34,952 nt of DNA from a virus (IMGVR_UViG_3300010970_000061:1-34952), one strand, 5' to 3'. Positions 15,921-21,818 are shown, counted from the first letter of the stretch. Made by a program: numbers and translations. The notes: a model not told the origin generated them from the letters alone.

Positions 15921-16266
15921 CTAGTTTTTCTATCATTACAAGGCAGCCGCCACCTTTTTTAATTTCACCGCGTTCAACCATTAATACATCAATTTGTTCA
16001 TCATTATCAAATACGCCTGCATCTGCTAGCGCATCCCATAACGCTTTAATGCGGTTGTCTATGTCTTGCTTGCGCCTGTCTTTAGGGTACAGAATTACCT
16101 TCATTTCTAACCGTTCCGCGCCCAATTTAGGTACGCGGTATTCCGCTACATAGTCGCTAACCTGTTCTTTAAACAGTACGCCAGCCTTACTTACATACCT
16201 GCGGTGGCCGTGTGTACCCCAATAATGGTTTACAGAAGGCGGCAAAGGCAGGTTAAGCACTAGCAT
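15892..16266 (-). CDS. rusA: RusA-type Holliday junction resolvase
   Basis: A 124-residue protein with the RusA pattern: LPLPPSVNHYWGT near the start, then PKDRRKQDIDNRIKALWDAL (residues 61-80) with the metal-binding Asp68 and Asp70, and ADAGVFDNDEQID (81-93) with a further acidic cluster. It cleaves branched DNA during recombination and before packaging. It overlaps its neighbours on both sides, in an operon with a Ref-like nuclease. Confidence 0.9.
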   Translation of the reverse strand: MLVLNLPLPPSVNHYWGTHGHRRYVSKAGVLFKEQVSDYVAEYRVPKLGAERLEMKVILYPKDRRKQDIDNRIKALWDALADAGVFDNDEQIDVLMVERGEIKKGGGCLVMIEKLDAKHPFPQV

Positions 16267-16546
16267 TTAACCTAGTTTCCACTTCCAAGAGTTTGTCCTC
16301 GAGGGAAAAACCCCAGTGTTTTGTAAATCCTTTAGCCCCAAGCTGGTGAACTGCATCTTTGAAATATCTATGGTGTCCAGCGCAGAGGGGCAATGCTGGG
16401 GCTTGGTCACGGGGGATTCCATATCTACGCAAGTGGTGAATTTCAACGGGTTGGTTTTCTGTGTCATATCCAAGATGGGCGCACAACACGCAGCCCAATC
16501 GTGCCAATTTAGCATAATGTTGTTTAGTTTCTTTATTAGTGGCCAT
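16253..16546 (-). CDS. Ref/HNH-type nuclease (RecA-dependent nuclease-like)
   Basis: A 97-residue protein with a Cys2-His-Cys-type HNH layout: Cys19-X2-Cys22, EIHHLRRYG with His37/His38, and LPLCAGHHR with Cys55 and His58/His59, then the HHxYFKDAVHQLG region. This spacing is that of the phage P1 Ref (recombination enhancement, RecA-dependent nuclease) family. It overlaps RusA by 14 bases, in line with a recombination role. Whether it needs RecA here is not visible. Confidence 0.8.
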   Translation of the reverse strand: MATNKETKQHYAKLARLGCVLCAHLGYDTENQPVEIHHLRRYGIPRDQAPALPLCAGHHRYFKDAVHQLGAKGFTKHWGFSLEDKLLEVETRLNASA

Positions 16547-16703
16547 TTATGTGGTCGCAGCTTAATTGTTCCAGCTTTTCTGCGCTTTCTGCAATATCTA
16601 CGCTAATTTCCAGCATAAGTACGGGGTCAGCCTTTTTAAGTGCTTCATCGTACATACGAATAAGGGTTTTTAGTATTAAGTATTCTTCTGTAAACGTAAT
16701 CAT
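16536..16703 (-). CDS. Very small acidic protein (55 residues)
   Basis: The frame MITFTEEYLILKTLIRMYDE... ending LEQLSCDHINGH is acidic and helical. Its ATG overlaps the stop of the gene at 16700 (ATGA) and its 3' end overlaps the start of the Ref-like gene by 11 bases, so coupling supports it. No recognised domain. Confidence 0.55.
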   Translation of the reverse strand: MITFTEEYLILKTLIRMYDEALKKADPVLMLEISVDIAESAEKLEQLSCDHINGH

Positions 16704-17038
16704 ACGGTAAATTTCTCCACTTGTCGGTTATTAGCTGATTCAGTTTGCCATACTTGTACACGCATTTTTGCAGCTTCAAGAGCAAATTTCATATCTTCCA
16801 CTTCTACAGTGGCTTGGCCAATTGCATGGCCTAAATTTACATATTCATCACTAGCGTATGCTTCGCGTTCTTGCGCCCCTATTGTTTGTTCCCCTGACTT
16901 TTTCATCATTATGGCTTTAAGGCTGTTTTTATATACTTCTAATTGAGCCAGCTGTCCTTTAGCTTTGGCATAAGCCCTTTTATGCGTAAGTATGTAATCT
17001 ATTGCTAAGTGTGGGTCTATTTCTCTATCTTCAGTCAT
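16700..17038 (-). CDS. Helical protein, function unknown
   Basis: A 112-residue protein predicted to be two long helices (AYAKAKGQLAQLEVYKNSLKA and NLGHAIGQATVEVEDMKFAL), coiled-coil-like. It is common in phage recombination/replication operons but uncharacterised. ATGA overlaps at both ends tie it to its neighbours. Confidence 0.65.
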   Translation of the reverse strand: MTEDREIDPHLAIDYILTHKRAYAKAKGQLAQLEVYKNSLKAIMMKKSGEQTIGAQEREAYASDEYVNLGHAIGQATVEVEDMKFALEAAKMRVQVWQTESANNRQVEKFTV

Positions 17039-17193
17039 TTTCTAAGTATTTCCTTTATGCGTTTTTTTACATCCGCTTCTGTTTTTTTGTTGCGTTCAAT
17101 TAGTTCTTTAACTACTTCCCAATTTCTATAGCGTTGAGCTATGGCTATGTAGGAATGCGCCAAGTAATTAATTCTGTCTTTATAGCTGTTCAT
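17035..17193 (-). CDS. Very small basic helical protein (52 residues)
   Basis: The frame MNSYKDRINYLAHSYIAIAQ... ends with EADVKKRIKEILRK. ATGA overlap with the next gene and a 14-base overlap with the preceding one support translation. Unknown function. Confidence 0.55.
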   Translation of the reverse strand: MNSYKDRINYLAHSYIAIAQRYRNWEVVKELIERNKKTEADVKKRIKEILRK

Positions 17194-17563
17194 CTAACTG
17201 CTTAATTTTTTGGCTAATGCGCGCCCTAAGTTGCTGCCACCCTTCCCCTGCATACGGTGTAATTCCTACTTCTTGGGCTTTTTTTAGGGTTAGTTCTTCA
17301 GTAGCGTAAAACGGTAATTCAGGCTTTTTAGTAACTATGGGTTCTATGTCTAGTTCATCAGTCCAGCGTTCTTGGTTTAAAAAGGTAGCAGGGTACGGTA
17401 TAAAGTCTTTAGCCGTTTCTTTTACCTTCCAATACTTAATGTAATTAGGCATAGCTTCAAGGCATTCTTGCTGCTGCATAGGGGTTAGCCTGTTCCAGCT
17501 TCGTTCCGCTTCTTTGCGGCCCATTTTGCGTGGGTACAGGGTATAAAAATCATTAAACGGCAT
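17180..17563 (-). CDS. Putative replication-associated protein
   Basis: A 127-residue protein beginning FNDFYTLYPRKMGRKEAERS and containing WNRLTPMQQQ, DFIPYPATFLNQERW. This FYxLYPRK...FLNxxRW pattern is frequent in phage proteins of replication modules, where it often forms the C-terminal part of replication initiator or helicase-loader-like proteins. Here it stands alone. It is the only candidate replication protein of the leftward operon; a role in recruiting the host helicase is an inference. Confidence 0.55.
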   Translation of the reverse strand: MPFNDFYTLYPRKMGRKEAERSWNRLTPMQQQECLEAMPNYIKYWKVKETAKDFIPYPATFLNQERWTDELDIEPIVTKKPELPFYATEELTLKKAQEVGITPYAGEGWQQLRARISQKIKQLDEQL

Positions 17564-17741
17564 TTACCTGCCCCCGTAACGCTTTGCATTCTTCTTCTAG
17601 CATGGCAATTTTGCCTGCTTGGTTCTTTATAAGCTTTCGCATTTCGTTATATTCTTCTTGGCTACACGGTGGCCTACAGTCAATAGTAAAAGAACCATCT
17701 TTTTCTGCGTGAATACGGTCTTGCGTGGTAAATGTAGTCAT
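17553..17741 (-). CDS. Small coiled-coil protein (62 residues)
   Basis: I choose the ATG at 17741 (MTTFTTQDRIHAEKDGSFTI), which forms an ATGA overlap with the preceding membrane-protein gene; an upstream start at 17909 would only read an out-of-frame copy of the signal-peptide gene. The C-terminal half (EYNEMRKLIKNQAGKIAMLE) is a coiled coil. It contains two Cys near CRPPC. Function unknown. Confidence 0.55.
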   Translation of the reverse strand: MTTFTTQDRIHAEKDGSFTIDCRPPCSQEEYNEMRKLIKNQAGKIAMLEEECKALRGQVNAV

Positions 17742-17839
17742 TTGTTTGTCCAAAAATAAAGTATTACAGCAAGGGCCATAAAAGCAGTAAATACAATAAA
17801 AACGCCTATTGCAAATACCGCCATTATGGTTTCTATCAT
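17738..17839 (-). CDS. 33-residue single-pass membrane peptide
   Basis: MIETIMAVFAIGVFIVFTAF then MALAVILYFWTNK: one hydrophobic helix nearly the whole length, a short charged C-terminus. ATGA overlaps with both neighbouring genes support translation. Could be a small inner-membrane modulator; no family recognised. Confidence 0.5.
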   Translation of the reverse strand: MIETIMAVFAIGVFIVFTAFMALAVILYFWTNK

Positions 17840-18123
17840 TGCAAAACTCTTGGGCTAGGCGGTGATGGTGGGCTAGGCGGTACGCTATAAGAAGGGTAAC
17901 CAATAGCACCGCCAGCAGGCGTAGTTAACTGGGTTGGGTAAACAGTAAGGGGCTGGCCTACAGTGTTGCCATTTGGCGTTAGTACATTAACGGTATTACC
18001 GTTTTGTTGAATGTAGCCCTGTACATAGCCTTGTGAATTCTGAACCGCGTAAGTTTGGGCTTCTGCGTTGCTAAAGTACAGGCCAACAGCCGCGCCAGCT
18101 AGAAAAATTAATAGTTCTTTCAT
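17836..18123 (-). CDS. Exported Pro-rich small protein
   Basis: From the ATG at 18123 the product is 95 residues: MKELLIFLAGAAVGLYFSNA is a signal peptide or membrane anchor with an AEA cleavage-like site after it, followed by a Gln/Asn/Thr-rich beta segment with short repeats (YVQGYIQQNGNTVNVLTPNG) and a Pro-rich tail (SVPPSPPSPPSPRV). It resembles small bacterial periplasmic proteins. Its role in the phage is unknown; it could act at the envelope early in infection. Confidence 0.6.
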   Translation of the reverse strand: MKELLIFLAGAAVGLYFSNAEAQTYAVQNSQGYVQGYIQQNGNTVNVLTPNGNTVGQPLTVYPTQLTTPAGGAIGYPSYSVPPSPPSPPSPRVLQ

Positions 18124-18125
18124 GG

Positions 18126-18392
18126 TTACCACTCCAGCCCAGCTTCATCCATCATGCTGGTTTGTATGTTAATTGCGTTAGTAAAAATGCCGTTAATAGC
18201 GTGTTTAGCAGTGTATTTGTTAAATTCTTCTGTTTGGGAATAGTCCCGTACTAGGCGTAACAATGCAAAAAGTTCATCAAAACCATTGTAGGCATTAATA
18301 ATGGCCCATTCTAAATTTTGTGCTTTGCGTTCTGCTAGCTGCAGCTTGGTTAAAGGTTTAACCTTTTTTACTGGGGTTTTTTTAGTTGCCAT
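18126..18392 (-). CDS. Small basic protein, function unknown
   Basis: An 88-residue protein with a Lys-rich N-terminus (MATKKTPVKKVKPLTKLQLA) and a helical body. It lies between a terminator-like hairpin and the exported protein. No recognised domain. Confidence 0.6.
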   Translation of the reverse strand: MATKKTPVKKVKPLTKLQLAERKAQNLEWAIINAYNGFDELFALLRLVRDYSQTEEFNKYTAKHAINGIFTNAINIQTSMMDEAGLEW

Positions 18393-18401
18393 TGTGTGCT
18401 T

Positions 18402-18428
18402 TCAAAAAGAAATAGCCCCCGTAGGGGC
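18402..18428 (-). terminator. Terminator/attenuator hairpin
   Basis: GCCCC-TACG-GGGGC on the minus strand (18415-18428), followed by TATTTCTTTTT. It sits in the 43-base gap after the first gene of the leftward operon, so it probably attenuates rather than ends transcription, since 40 downstream genes lack another clear promoter. Confidence 0.55.
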
Positions 18429-18435
18429 GGTTAAA

Positions 18436-18720
18436 TTACTTGTCGTGTTTGTTTGTGTAGTCGAAACGGTCAACTTCTTGCTGCTTGTTGCGTTCTTCGC
18501 GTATTACCTGTTCCATAGCAGCAGACCATTCACCCATGTTGCAAGCATTAACAGCTTTAAGGCCAAGCCAGCCACCAATGCGGCCATCTGCCAATTCGTT
18601 ATAAAGGGAATCAATGTCTAGTGCTGGTGTGCCATCAGCGTGTGTGCCAATGTGCCAGTGTTTGTTAGCGTACATAGCGCGTTTAATGGCTACTGCTGCT
18701 GCGTTAATTGTTGTATTCAT
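18436..18720 (-). CDS. First gene of the leftward operon, function unknown
   Basis: A 94-residue soluble protein (MNTTINAAAVAIKRAMYANK ... QEVDRFDYTNKHDK) with Trp/Asn-rich segments and no recognised domain. It is the first gene after the leftward operator-promoter at 18756-18785 and is followed by an attenuator-like hairpin; genes in that position in phages are often early host-takeover proteins, which is a guess here. Confidence 0.6.
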   Translation of the reverse strand: MNTTINAAAVAIKRAMYANKHWHIGTHADGTPALDIDSLYNELADGRIGGWLGLKAVNACNMGEWSAAMEQVIREERNKQQEVDRFDYTNKHDK

Positions 18721-18735
18721 TTTGTTGCCTTTCTC

Positions 18736-18749
18736 ACTTTCGTTAAAGT
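18736..18749 (-). promoter_or_regulatory. 5'-terminal mRNA hairpin of the leftward operon
   Basis: On the minus strand ACTTT-AACG-AAAGT, flanked by T and GA, starts 6 nt after the -10 box, i.e. at the expected first transcribed base. It has the same position and shape as the hairpins at 19478 and 21504 while the stem sequence differs. Confidence 0.6.
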
Positions 18750-18755
18750 AAGGCT

Positions 18756-18785
18756 AGTATAAGTTAAGTATTCTTAACTATGCAA
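18756..18785 (-). promoter_or_regulatory. Leftward early promoter with inverted-repeat operator
   Basis: Minus strand: TTGCAT (18785-18780), 18-nt spacer, TATACT (18761-18756; TTATAC with 17 nt is the alternative). The spacer is filled by GTTAAG-AATA-CTTAAC (18763-18778), a perfect inverted repeat also present in the promoter at 21469. A repressor bound there would block RNA polymerase. It serves the long leftward gene series. Confidence 0.75.
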
Positions 18786-19041
18786 GTGTTTTTTAATTTA
18801 TTTTGTAGGTATCTACCCTAATATATTTAATTAGTTGCTTTTTGGTGAACGCACCTAGCCTAACCTAAGTGCCTTCAATAGTTGCTTTTCGGAGCCACTA
18901 CACCCGTAAGACTTGCGCGGTACAGGCTCTTACTTCGCCACCTGTTTATGTGCTTTTACATCCGCTATCCCTTAGTAACACTTGTACCTTAACCGCTAAT
19001 GGTTTTGACCGCCCAGTTAAGGCCATCAAGGAATAGACAAT
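18786..19041. other. Noncoding stretch with inverted and direct repeats
   Basis: No credible gene. It contains an AT-rich part (18791-18834), a direct repeat AGTTGCTTTT(T/C)GG at 18833-18845 and 18880-18892, an inverted pair GTAAGA/TCTTAC with a 16-nt loop (minus strand, near 18908-18936), and CCTTAAC (18987-18993)/GTTAAGG (19016-19022), which carries operator half-sites in reversed order. It could be a replication origin, a regulatory site, or encode a small RNA; the sequence alone does not decide. Confidence 0.45.
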
Positions 19042-19133
19042 AAAAAAGGGCTTTATTGGTAGCTTTAGCTTGAACGGCTTTGGAAATGCCTCTTTACTTC
19101 ATTTCCGAAACCCTAAAACCACCAATAAAACCC
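19042..19133 (-). terminator. Long-stemmed terminator of the repressor gene
   Basis: Arms 19048-19060 and 19121-19133 pair over 13 positions with one mismatch; inside, GGAAATG pairs with CATTTCC plus flanking pairs. On the minus strand the structure is followed by TTTTTT (19047-19042). It follows the repressor stop by about 45 bases. It isolates the repressor transcript from the stretch upstream of the leftward promoter. The 60-nt interior is longer than normal. Confidence 0.65.
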
Positions 19134-19177
19134 TATTCTGAGTGTTCAAGTCCTCAATACAGCAAATTGTACAACAA

Positions 19178-19399
19178 CTAATTTAGTTCAGGCCAAATTA
19201 ATTTATAAGTTGTAGGAAATAAGCTTTTGCGCGTTACAAGCCCGTGTGATTCCTTTTCCAGCGTAGCAGCCAGCACTATAAGTTTGTCTTGCGGTATTTC
19301 CCCGTTTTGCCACATAGAAACGGCAGGTACGCTAACCCCTACCAGCTTGGCTATACGGGTAGGGCCACCTAAAAGTTTAATTATTGCTGTGCTATTCAT
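19178..19399 (-). CDS. YdaS/Cro-like HTH repressor
   Basis: A 73-residue protein. Residues 8-45 (LLGGPTRIAKLVGVSVPAVS then MWQNGEIPQDKLIVLAATLE) form a Cro/YdaS-type helix-turn-helix with the recognition helix around VSVPAVSMWQ. It is divergent from the rightward operon and lies between promoters sharing an inverted-repeat operator, so it is the natural candidate for the operator-binding protein. Its own promoter would give an almost leaderless mRNA, as for lambda cI. No integrase accompanies it, so it may time early expression rather than maintain lysogeny. Confidence 0.8.
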   Translation of the reverse strand: MNSTAIIKLLGGPTRIAKLVGVSVPAVSMWQNGEIPQDKLIVLAATLEKESHGLVTRKSLFPTTYKLIWPELN

Positions 19400-19434
19400 T
19401 CAGTTATCTTAACAAATATTTAGCAAAAAGACAA
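19398..19434 (-). promoter_or_regulatory. Repressor promoter with degenerate operator
   Basis: Minus strand: TTGTCT (19434-19429), 17-nt spacer, TAAGAT (19411-19406), which puts transcription start at about the ATG (19399); no Shine-Dalgarno fits. GTTAAG-ATAA-CTGAAT (19413-19398) is a half-perfect copy of the operator, overlapping the -10 box and start codon, which would allow autoregulation. Confidence 0.5.
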
Positions 19435-19442
19435 ATAAAGCC

Positions 19443-19471
19443 TTGCATTGTTATTTAAGCTGGCTTAATAT
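19443..19471 (+). promoter_or_regulatory. Rightward early promoter 1 with operator
   Basis: TTGCAT (19443-19448), 17-nt spacer, TAATAT (19466-19471). TTTAAG-CTGG-CTTAAT (19454-19469), a variant of the shared inverted repeat (its inner arms TTAAG/CTTAA are perfect), covers the spacer and -10 box. It is shifted towards the -10 relative to the other two promoters. Drives the SSB/exonuclease genes. Confidence 0.75.
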
Positions 19472-19477
19472 GTATGT

Positions 19478-19491
19478 ACCGCAAGTGCGGT
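19478..19491 (+). promoter_or_regulatory. 5'-terminal mRNA hairpin of rightward operon 1
   Basis: ACCGCA-AG-TGCGGT, a perfect 14-base inverted repeat beginning 6 nt after the -10 box. Same position and flanks (T...GA) as in the other two operons. May protect the 5' end of the mRNA; a second protein-binding site is an alternative. Confidence 0.6.
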
Positions 19492-19522
19492 GATAACTAC
19501 CCAATTAGGGTGAAAGGAATGT

Positions 19523-19759
19523 ATGAATAAAGAAGAAAGCCAAGAGCAATGGGCTGACAATGTCAAGTTGGAATACGAACTTGAAAACGCCCTAGAAGAT
19601 GCCGAGCAAGGCATTACGCTAACACTAGAGCAAATAGACACCATCCGCTTTGCTTGCGGACTCCCTGCAAAACCAAGACAAGAAAAAAGCGCATCAGGCC
19701 AAGCTATTTGGAATATGTTGCTAGACATGAATGCTGCCATTCAGAAAGGTATGAAATGA
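19523..19759 (+). CDS. Small acidic protein, first gene of the rightward operon
   Basis: A 78-residue acidic, helical protein (MNKEESQEQWADNVKLEYEL...ASGQAIWNMLLDMNAAIQKG). AAAGGAATG precedes the start. It ends in an ATGA overlap with the SSB-like gene. No recognised domain. Confidence 0.6.
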   Translation: MNKEESQEQWADNVKLEYELENALEDAEQGITLTLEQIDTIRFACGLPAKPRQEKSASGQAIWNMLLDMNAAIQKGMK

Positions 19760-20367
19760 TTATTTCCGATAGTTCTAAAGAATTTAAAATTGCCCCTGCT
19801 GGGTTACACATGGCGCGGTTGTATAGCGTTATTGACTTAGGCCACCAAGCTACAGAATGGGCTGGCGAAACCAAAATTATGCATAAGGTAGTTCTTACTT
19901 GGGAATTGCACGGGGAAGATGAAGCAGGCGGCCCATTAAAAACAGAAGATGGCAAACCATTAATTGTTTCTAAGCGTTATACCGTTTCTTTAGGGGAACA
20001 AGCCCGTTTGCGCCAAGACCTTGAAAGCTGGGGCAATAAGAAAATGACAGCAGAAGATAGAAAGAAGTTTGACCTTAAAAGCTTGCTAGACAAATTCTGC
20101 ATGGTCAATATTACGCATTCAGAAGATGGCAAATACGCCAACATTAGCGGCATTAGCCCTATTCCTACTGCTTTGCGTAATGCTATTCCTGATGGCATTA
20201 ACCCAGTAGTGCATTTTTGGTTAGCTGAATTTGACCAAGCCAAATATGATGCGTTGCCAAAGTATTACCGCGAAAAGATTACAGAAAGTAGCGAATGGCG
20301 CGGCCAAAAAGCCAAAGAAGCAGAAGAAGTAGCTAACCCAATGCCTGATGATGACATTCCATTTTAA
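19756..20367 (+). CDS. SSB-like single-stranded DNA-binding protein
   Basis: I choose the ATG at 19756 (MIISDSSKEFKIAPAGLHMA), in an ATGA overlap with the preceding gene; the longer frame upstream reads that gene out of phase. The 203-residue product has a beta-rich body (LYSVIDLG, KVVLTWELHG, VSKRYTVSLG, MVNITHSEDGKYANISGI) and ends PDDDIPF, the acidic tip by which SSB proteins recruit partners. It sits next to a RecB-like exonuclease, so a replication/recombination role is likely. Confidence 0.7.
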   Translation: MIISDSSKEFKIAPAGLHMARLYSVIDLGHQATEWAGETKIMHKVVLTWELHGEDEAGGPLKTEDGKPLIVSKRYTVSLGEQARLRQDLESWGNKKMTAEDRKKFDLKSLLDKFCMVNITHSEDGKYANISGISPIPTALRNAIPDGINPVVHFWLAEFDQAKYDALPKYYREKITESSEWRGQKAKEAEEVANPMPDDDIPF

Positions 20368-20382
20368 TAAGGACAAATAACC

Positions 20383-20511
20383 ATGAAAAAATTAATCGCT
20401 ATTGCATTACTTACCGCTTCTTTTGCTGCTGTTGCAGCTTGCCCAACTTATGCCCCATACCGCTGCGTAAGCGGTTATAACGGCAAAATGATTTGTGGGT
20501 GTGGCGTATGA
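20383..20511 (+). CDS. 42-residue Cys-rich lipoprotein-like peptide
   Basis: MKKLIAIALLTASFAAVAAC is a signal peptide with a lipobox-like VAAC; the mature part (PTYAPYRCVSGYNGKMICGC) has three further Cys. AAGGAC lies 10 nt upstream. The stop overlaps the exonuclease start (ATGA). It is an odd insert in a DNA-metabolism operon; such early lipoproteins in other phages can block superinfection, which is a guess here. Confidence 0.55.
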   Translation: MKKLIAIALLTASFAAVAACPTYAPYRCVSGYNGKMICGCGV

Positions 20512-21266
20512 TTATTAAAGAAAAGGTGGCAGAAAGTGGTCATTGGTACACCAAAGATGGAACTCCAGCCTATACAACTATCGGCAAAACTGGGGAACGG
20601 CCAACAACGCTACGGGATGCAAGAAAGCTTGACCTATTGCCTAGCGTTTCAACAATTATTGGAATGCTATCAAAAGCAGGCCTTGATACATGGAAGCAGC
20701 AACAAGTCCTGTTAGCAGCTTTAACGCTTCCACGACAAACGGGTGAACCTGAAACTGAATGGTTAAGCCGTGTAATGCAAGATTCCAAAGCTACTGGCAG
20801 GGAAGCTGCAGAACGCGGTACGGCTATACACGCCATTATTCAGGGTTACTTTGAACAAGTGTATATGCCTGAAAAGCCACCGTATGTTGACAATGTAGTA
20901 CAAGCCCTAGAAGTTAAGTACGGTAACCAGCTTTGGTTGTCAGAAAAAAGCTTTGGCCACCCATTAGGTTATGGCGGCAAATGCGACCTTATGTCTAAGA
21001 AAATGGTGGGTACTGGCGGCATTGTTGTTGACTTCAAAACAAAAGAAACCGATTTAGAAAAGGTTGATGTATATTTTGAGCATGAAATGCAGCTAGCGGC
21101 CTACCGTGAAGGGCTAGGTATTCCCAACGCGCAAGCAGCTATTGTGTTTGTCAACGGTAAAACTAACCAAGTAAAGCTAATAGAAGTGCCTGAAGAAAAC
21201 CTGCAAAAAGGTTGGGCCTGCTTCGAGCATTTACTGCGTGTTTACCAAATAAAGAACGGCTTATAA
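20508..21266 (+). CDS. RecB/Cas4-like PD-(D/E)XK exonuclease
   Basis: The ATG at 20508 (ATGA overlap with the lipoprotein gene) gives 252 residues. Nuclease signature: RGTAIHAII with His108, EKSFGHPLGYGGKCDLMSK with Asp160, VVDFKTKE with Asp175 and Lys177, and MQLAAYREGLG with Gln195 and Tyr199 (the QxxxY motif of RecB-type exonucleases). It probably works with the SSB-like protein in phage recombination or end processing. No annealing protein of the Beta or RecT type is seen. Confidence 0.82.
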   Translation: MIIKEKVAESGHWYTKDGTPAYTTIGKTGERPTTLRDARKLDLLPSVSTIIGMLSKAGLDTWKQQQVLLAALTLPRQTGEPETEWLSRVMQDSKATGREAAERGTAIHAIIQGYFEQVYMPEKPPYVDNVVQALEVKYGNQLWLSEKSFGHPLGYGGKCDLMSKKMVGTGGIVVDFKTKETDLEKVDVYFEHEMQLAAYREGLGIPNAQAAIVFVNGKTNQVKLIEVPEENLQKGWACFEHLLRVYQIKNGL

Positions 21267-21430
21267 TTTAAGTTCCTTCACGGGAACGGGGGAAAGCGTA
21301 AAGAAGTGAGTACCCCAACTTCTTTTAGGGCGTTAAGCCGCCATAGTAGGATGCAGTAATTAGGGAATTTTGCGGCTTTCTGCCCTATTGCTTGTAACTG
21401 CCAAATACTGCCCTGTGTTTTTTTACAACA
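21267..21430 (+). ncRNA. Structured noncoding stretch between the two rightward operons
   Basis: No gene. It contains GTTCC/GGAAC, AAAGAAGT (about 21299)/ACTTCTTT (8 bp perfect, 10-nt loop), AAGCCGC/GCGGCTT (7 bp perfect, about 35 nt apart) with TAGGG/CCCTA nested near it, and ends with seven T at 21418-21424. It may be an elaborate 3' UTR ending in a terminator or a small RNA. I do not recognise a known RNA family. Confidence 0.4.
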
Positions 21431-21468
21431 TATTAGGGTTTTCCTTAGAAATATTTGTGTAAATACTC

Positions 21469-21497
21469 TTGCATTGTTAAGTTGCCTTAACTAAACT
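21469..21497 (+). promoter_or_regulatory. Rightward early promoter 2 with operator
   Basis: TTGCAT (21469-21474), 17-nt spacer, TAAACT (21492-21497). GTTAAG-TTGC-CTTAAC (21476-21491) fills the spacer exactly as in the leftward promoter. Confidence 0.75.
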
Positions 21498-21503
21498 ACT
21501 TGT

Positions 21504-21518
21504 ACTGCGTGTTGCAGT
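21504..21518 (+). promoter_or_regulatory. 5'-terminal mRNA hairpin of rightward operon 2
   Basis: ACTGC-GTGTT-GCAGT, starting 6 nt after the -10 box; equivalent to the hairpins at 18736 and 19478. Confidence 0.6.
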
Positions 21519-21539
21519 GAAATAGAAAAGGAAAACAAA

Positions 21540-21818
21540 ATGCAAGCAATTAATGTAGAAATAACCAAAGTTGACCAACTAGGTATGTTGTTGGCCCAAA
21601 TTGCTGACTTGGAAGCCCAAGCAGAAGTTATTAAAAACGAATTAAAGCAGCATGAAGGCCATATTGAAGGCAGCCTATACAAAGCCTGCGTTACCCTTTC
21701 CCAACGCAACACGGTTGACAATAAAGCCGTGTACGCAGCAGCTAATGTGCCTGCAGAACTTATTGCTGCACATACTAAAACTACCGCTGTTATTACTTTA
21801 AAAGTAACAGCCCGTTAA
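21540..21818 (+). CDS. Small coiled-coil protein, function unknown
   Basis: A 92-residue protein: N-terminal coiled coil (VDQLGMLLAQIADLEAQAEV) followed by a beta-rich half (YKACVTLSQRNTVDNKAVYA). This pattern recurs in phage DNA-metabolism operons without known function. GAAAAGGAAAAC precedes the ATG. First gene after rightward promoter 2. Confidence 0.65.
   Translation: MQAINVEITKVDQLGMLLAQIADLEAQAEVIKNELKQHEGHIEGSLYKACVTLSQRNTVDNKAVYAAANVPAELIAAHTKTTAVITLKVTAR

Noticed and set aside
17742-17909. Extended N-terminus of the coiled-coil protein at 17553
   Set aside because: The extra sequence is Cys/His/Tyr-rich shadow of the exported protein and membrane peptide genes, both of which are linked by ATGA overlaps.
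18841-18960. tRNA in the control region
   Set aside because: Stem candidates exist (GGAGCC/GGCTCT) but there is no TTC-containing T-arm or anticodon arm in proper spacing on either strand.
19178-19399. Evidence for lysogeny
   Set aside because: A repressor alone is not enough: no integrase, excisionase or attachment-like repeat was found, so a temperate life style is not claimed.
19654-19755. Longer N-terminus of the SSB-like protein
   Set aside because: The extra residues are an out-of-frame reading of the preceding gene, basic and Cys-rich; the ATGA overlap start at 19756 fits the family better.
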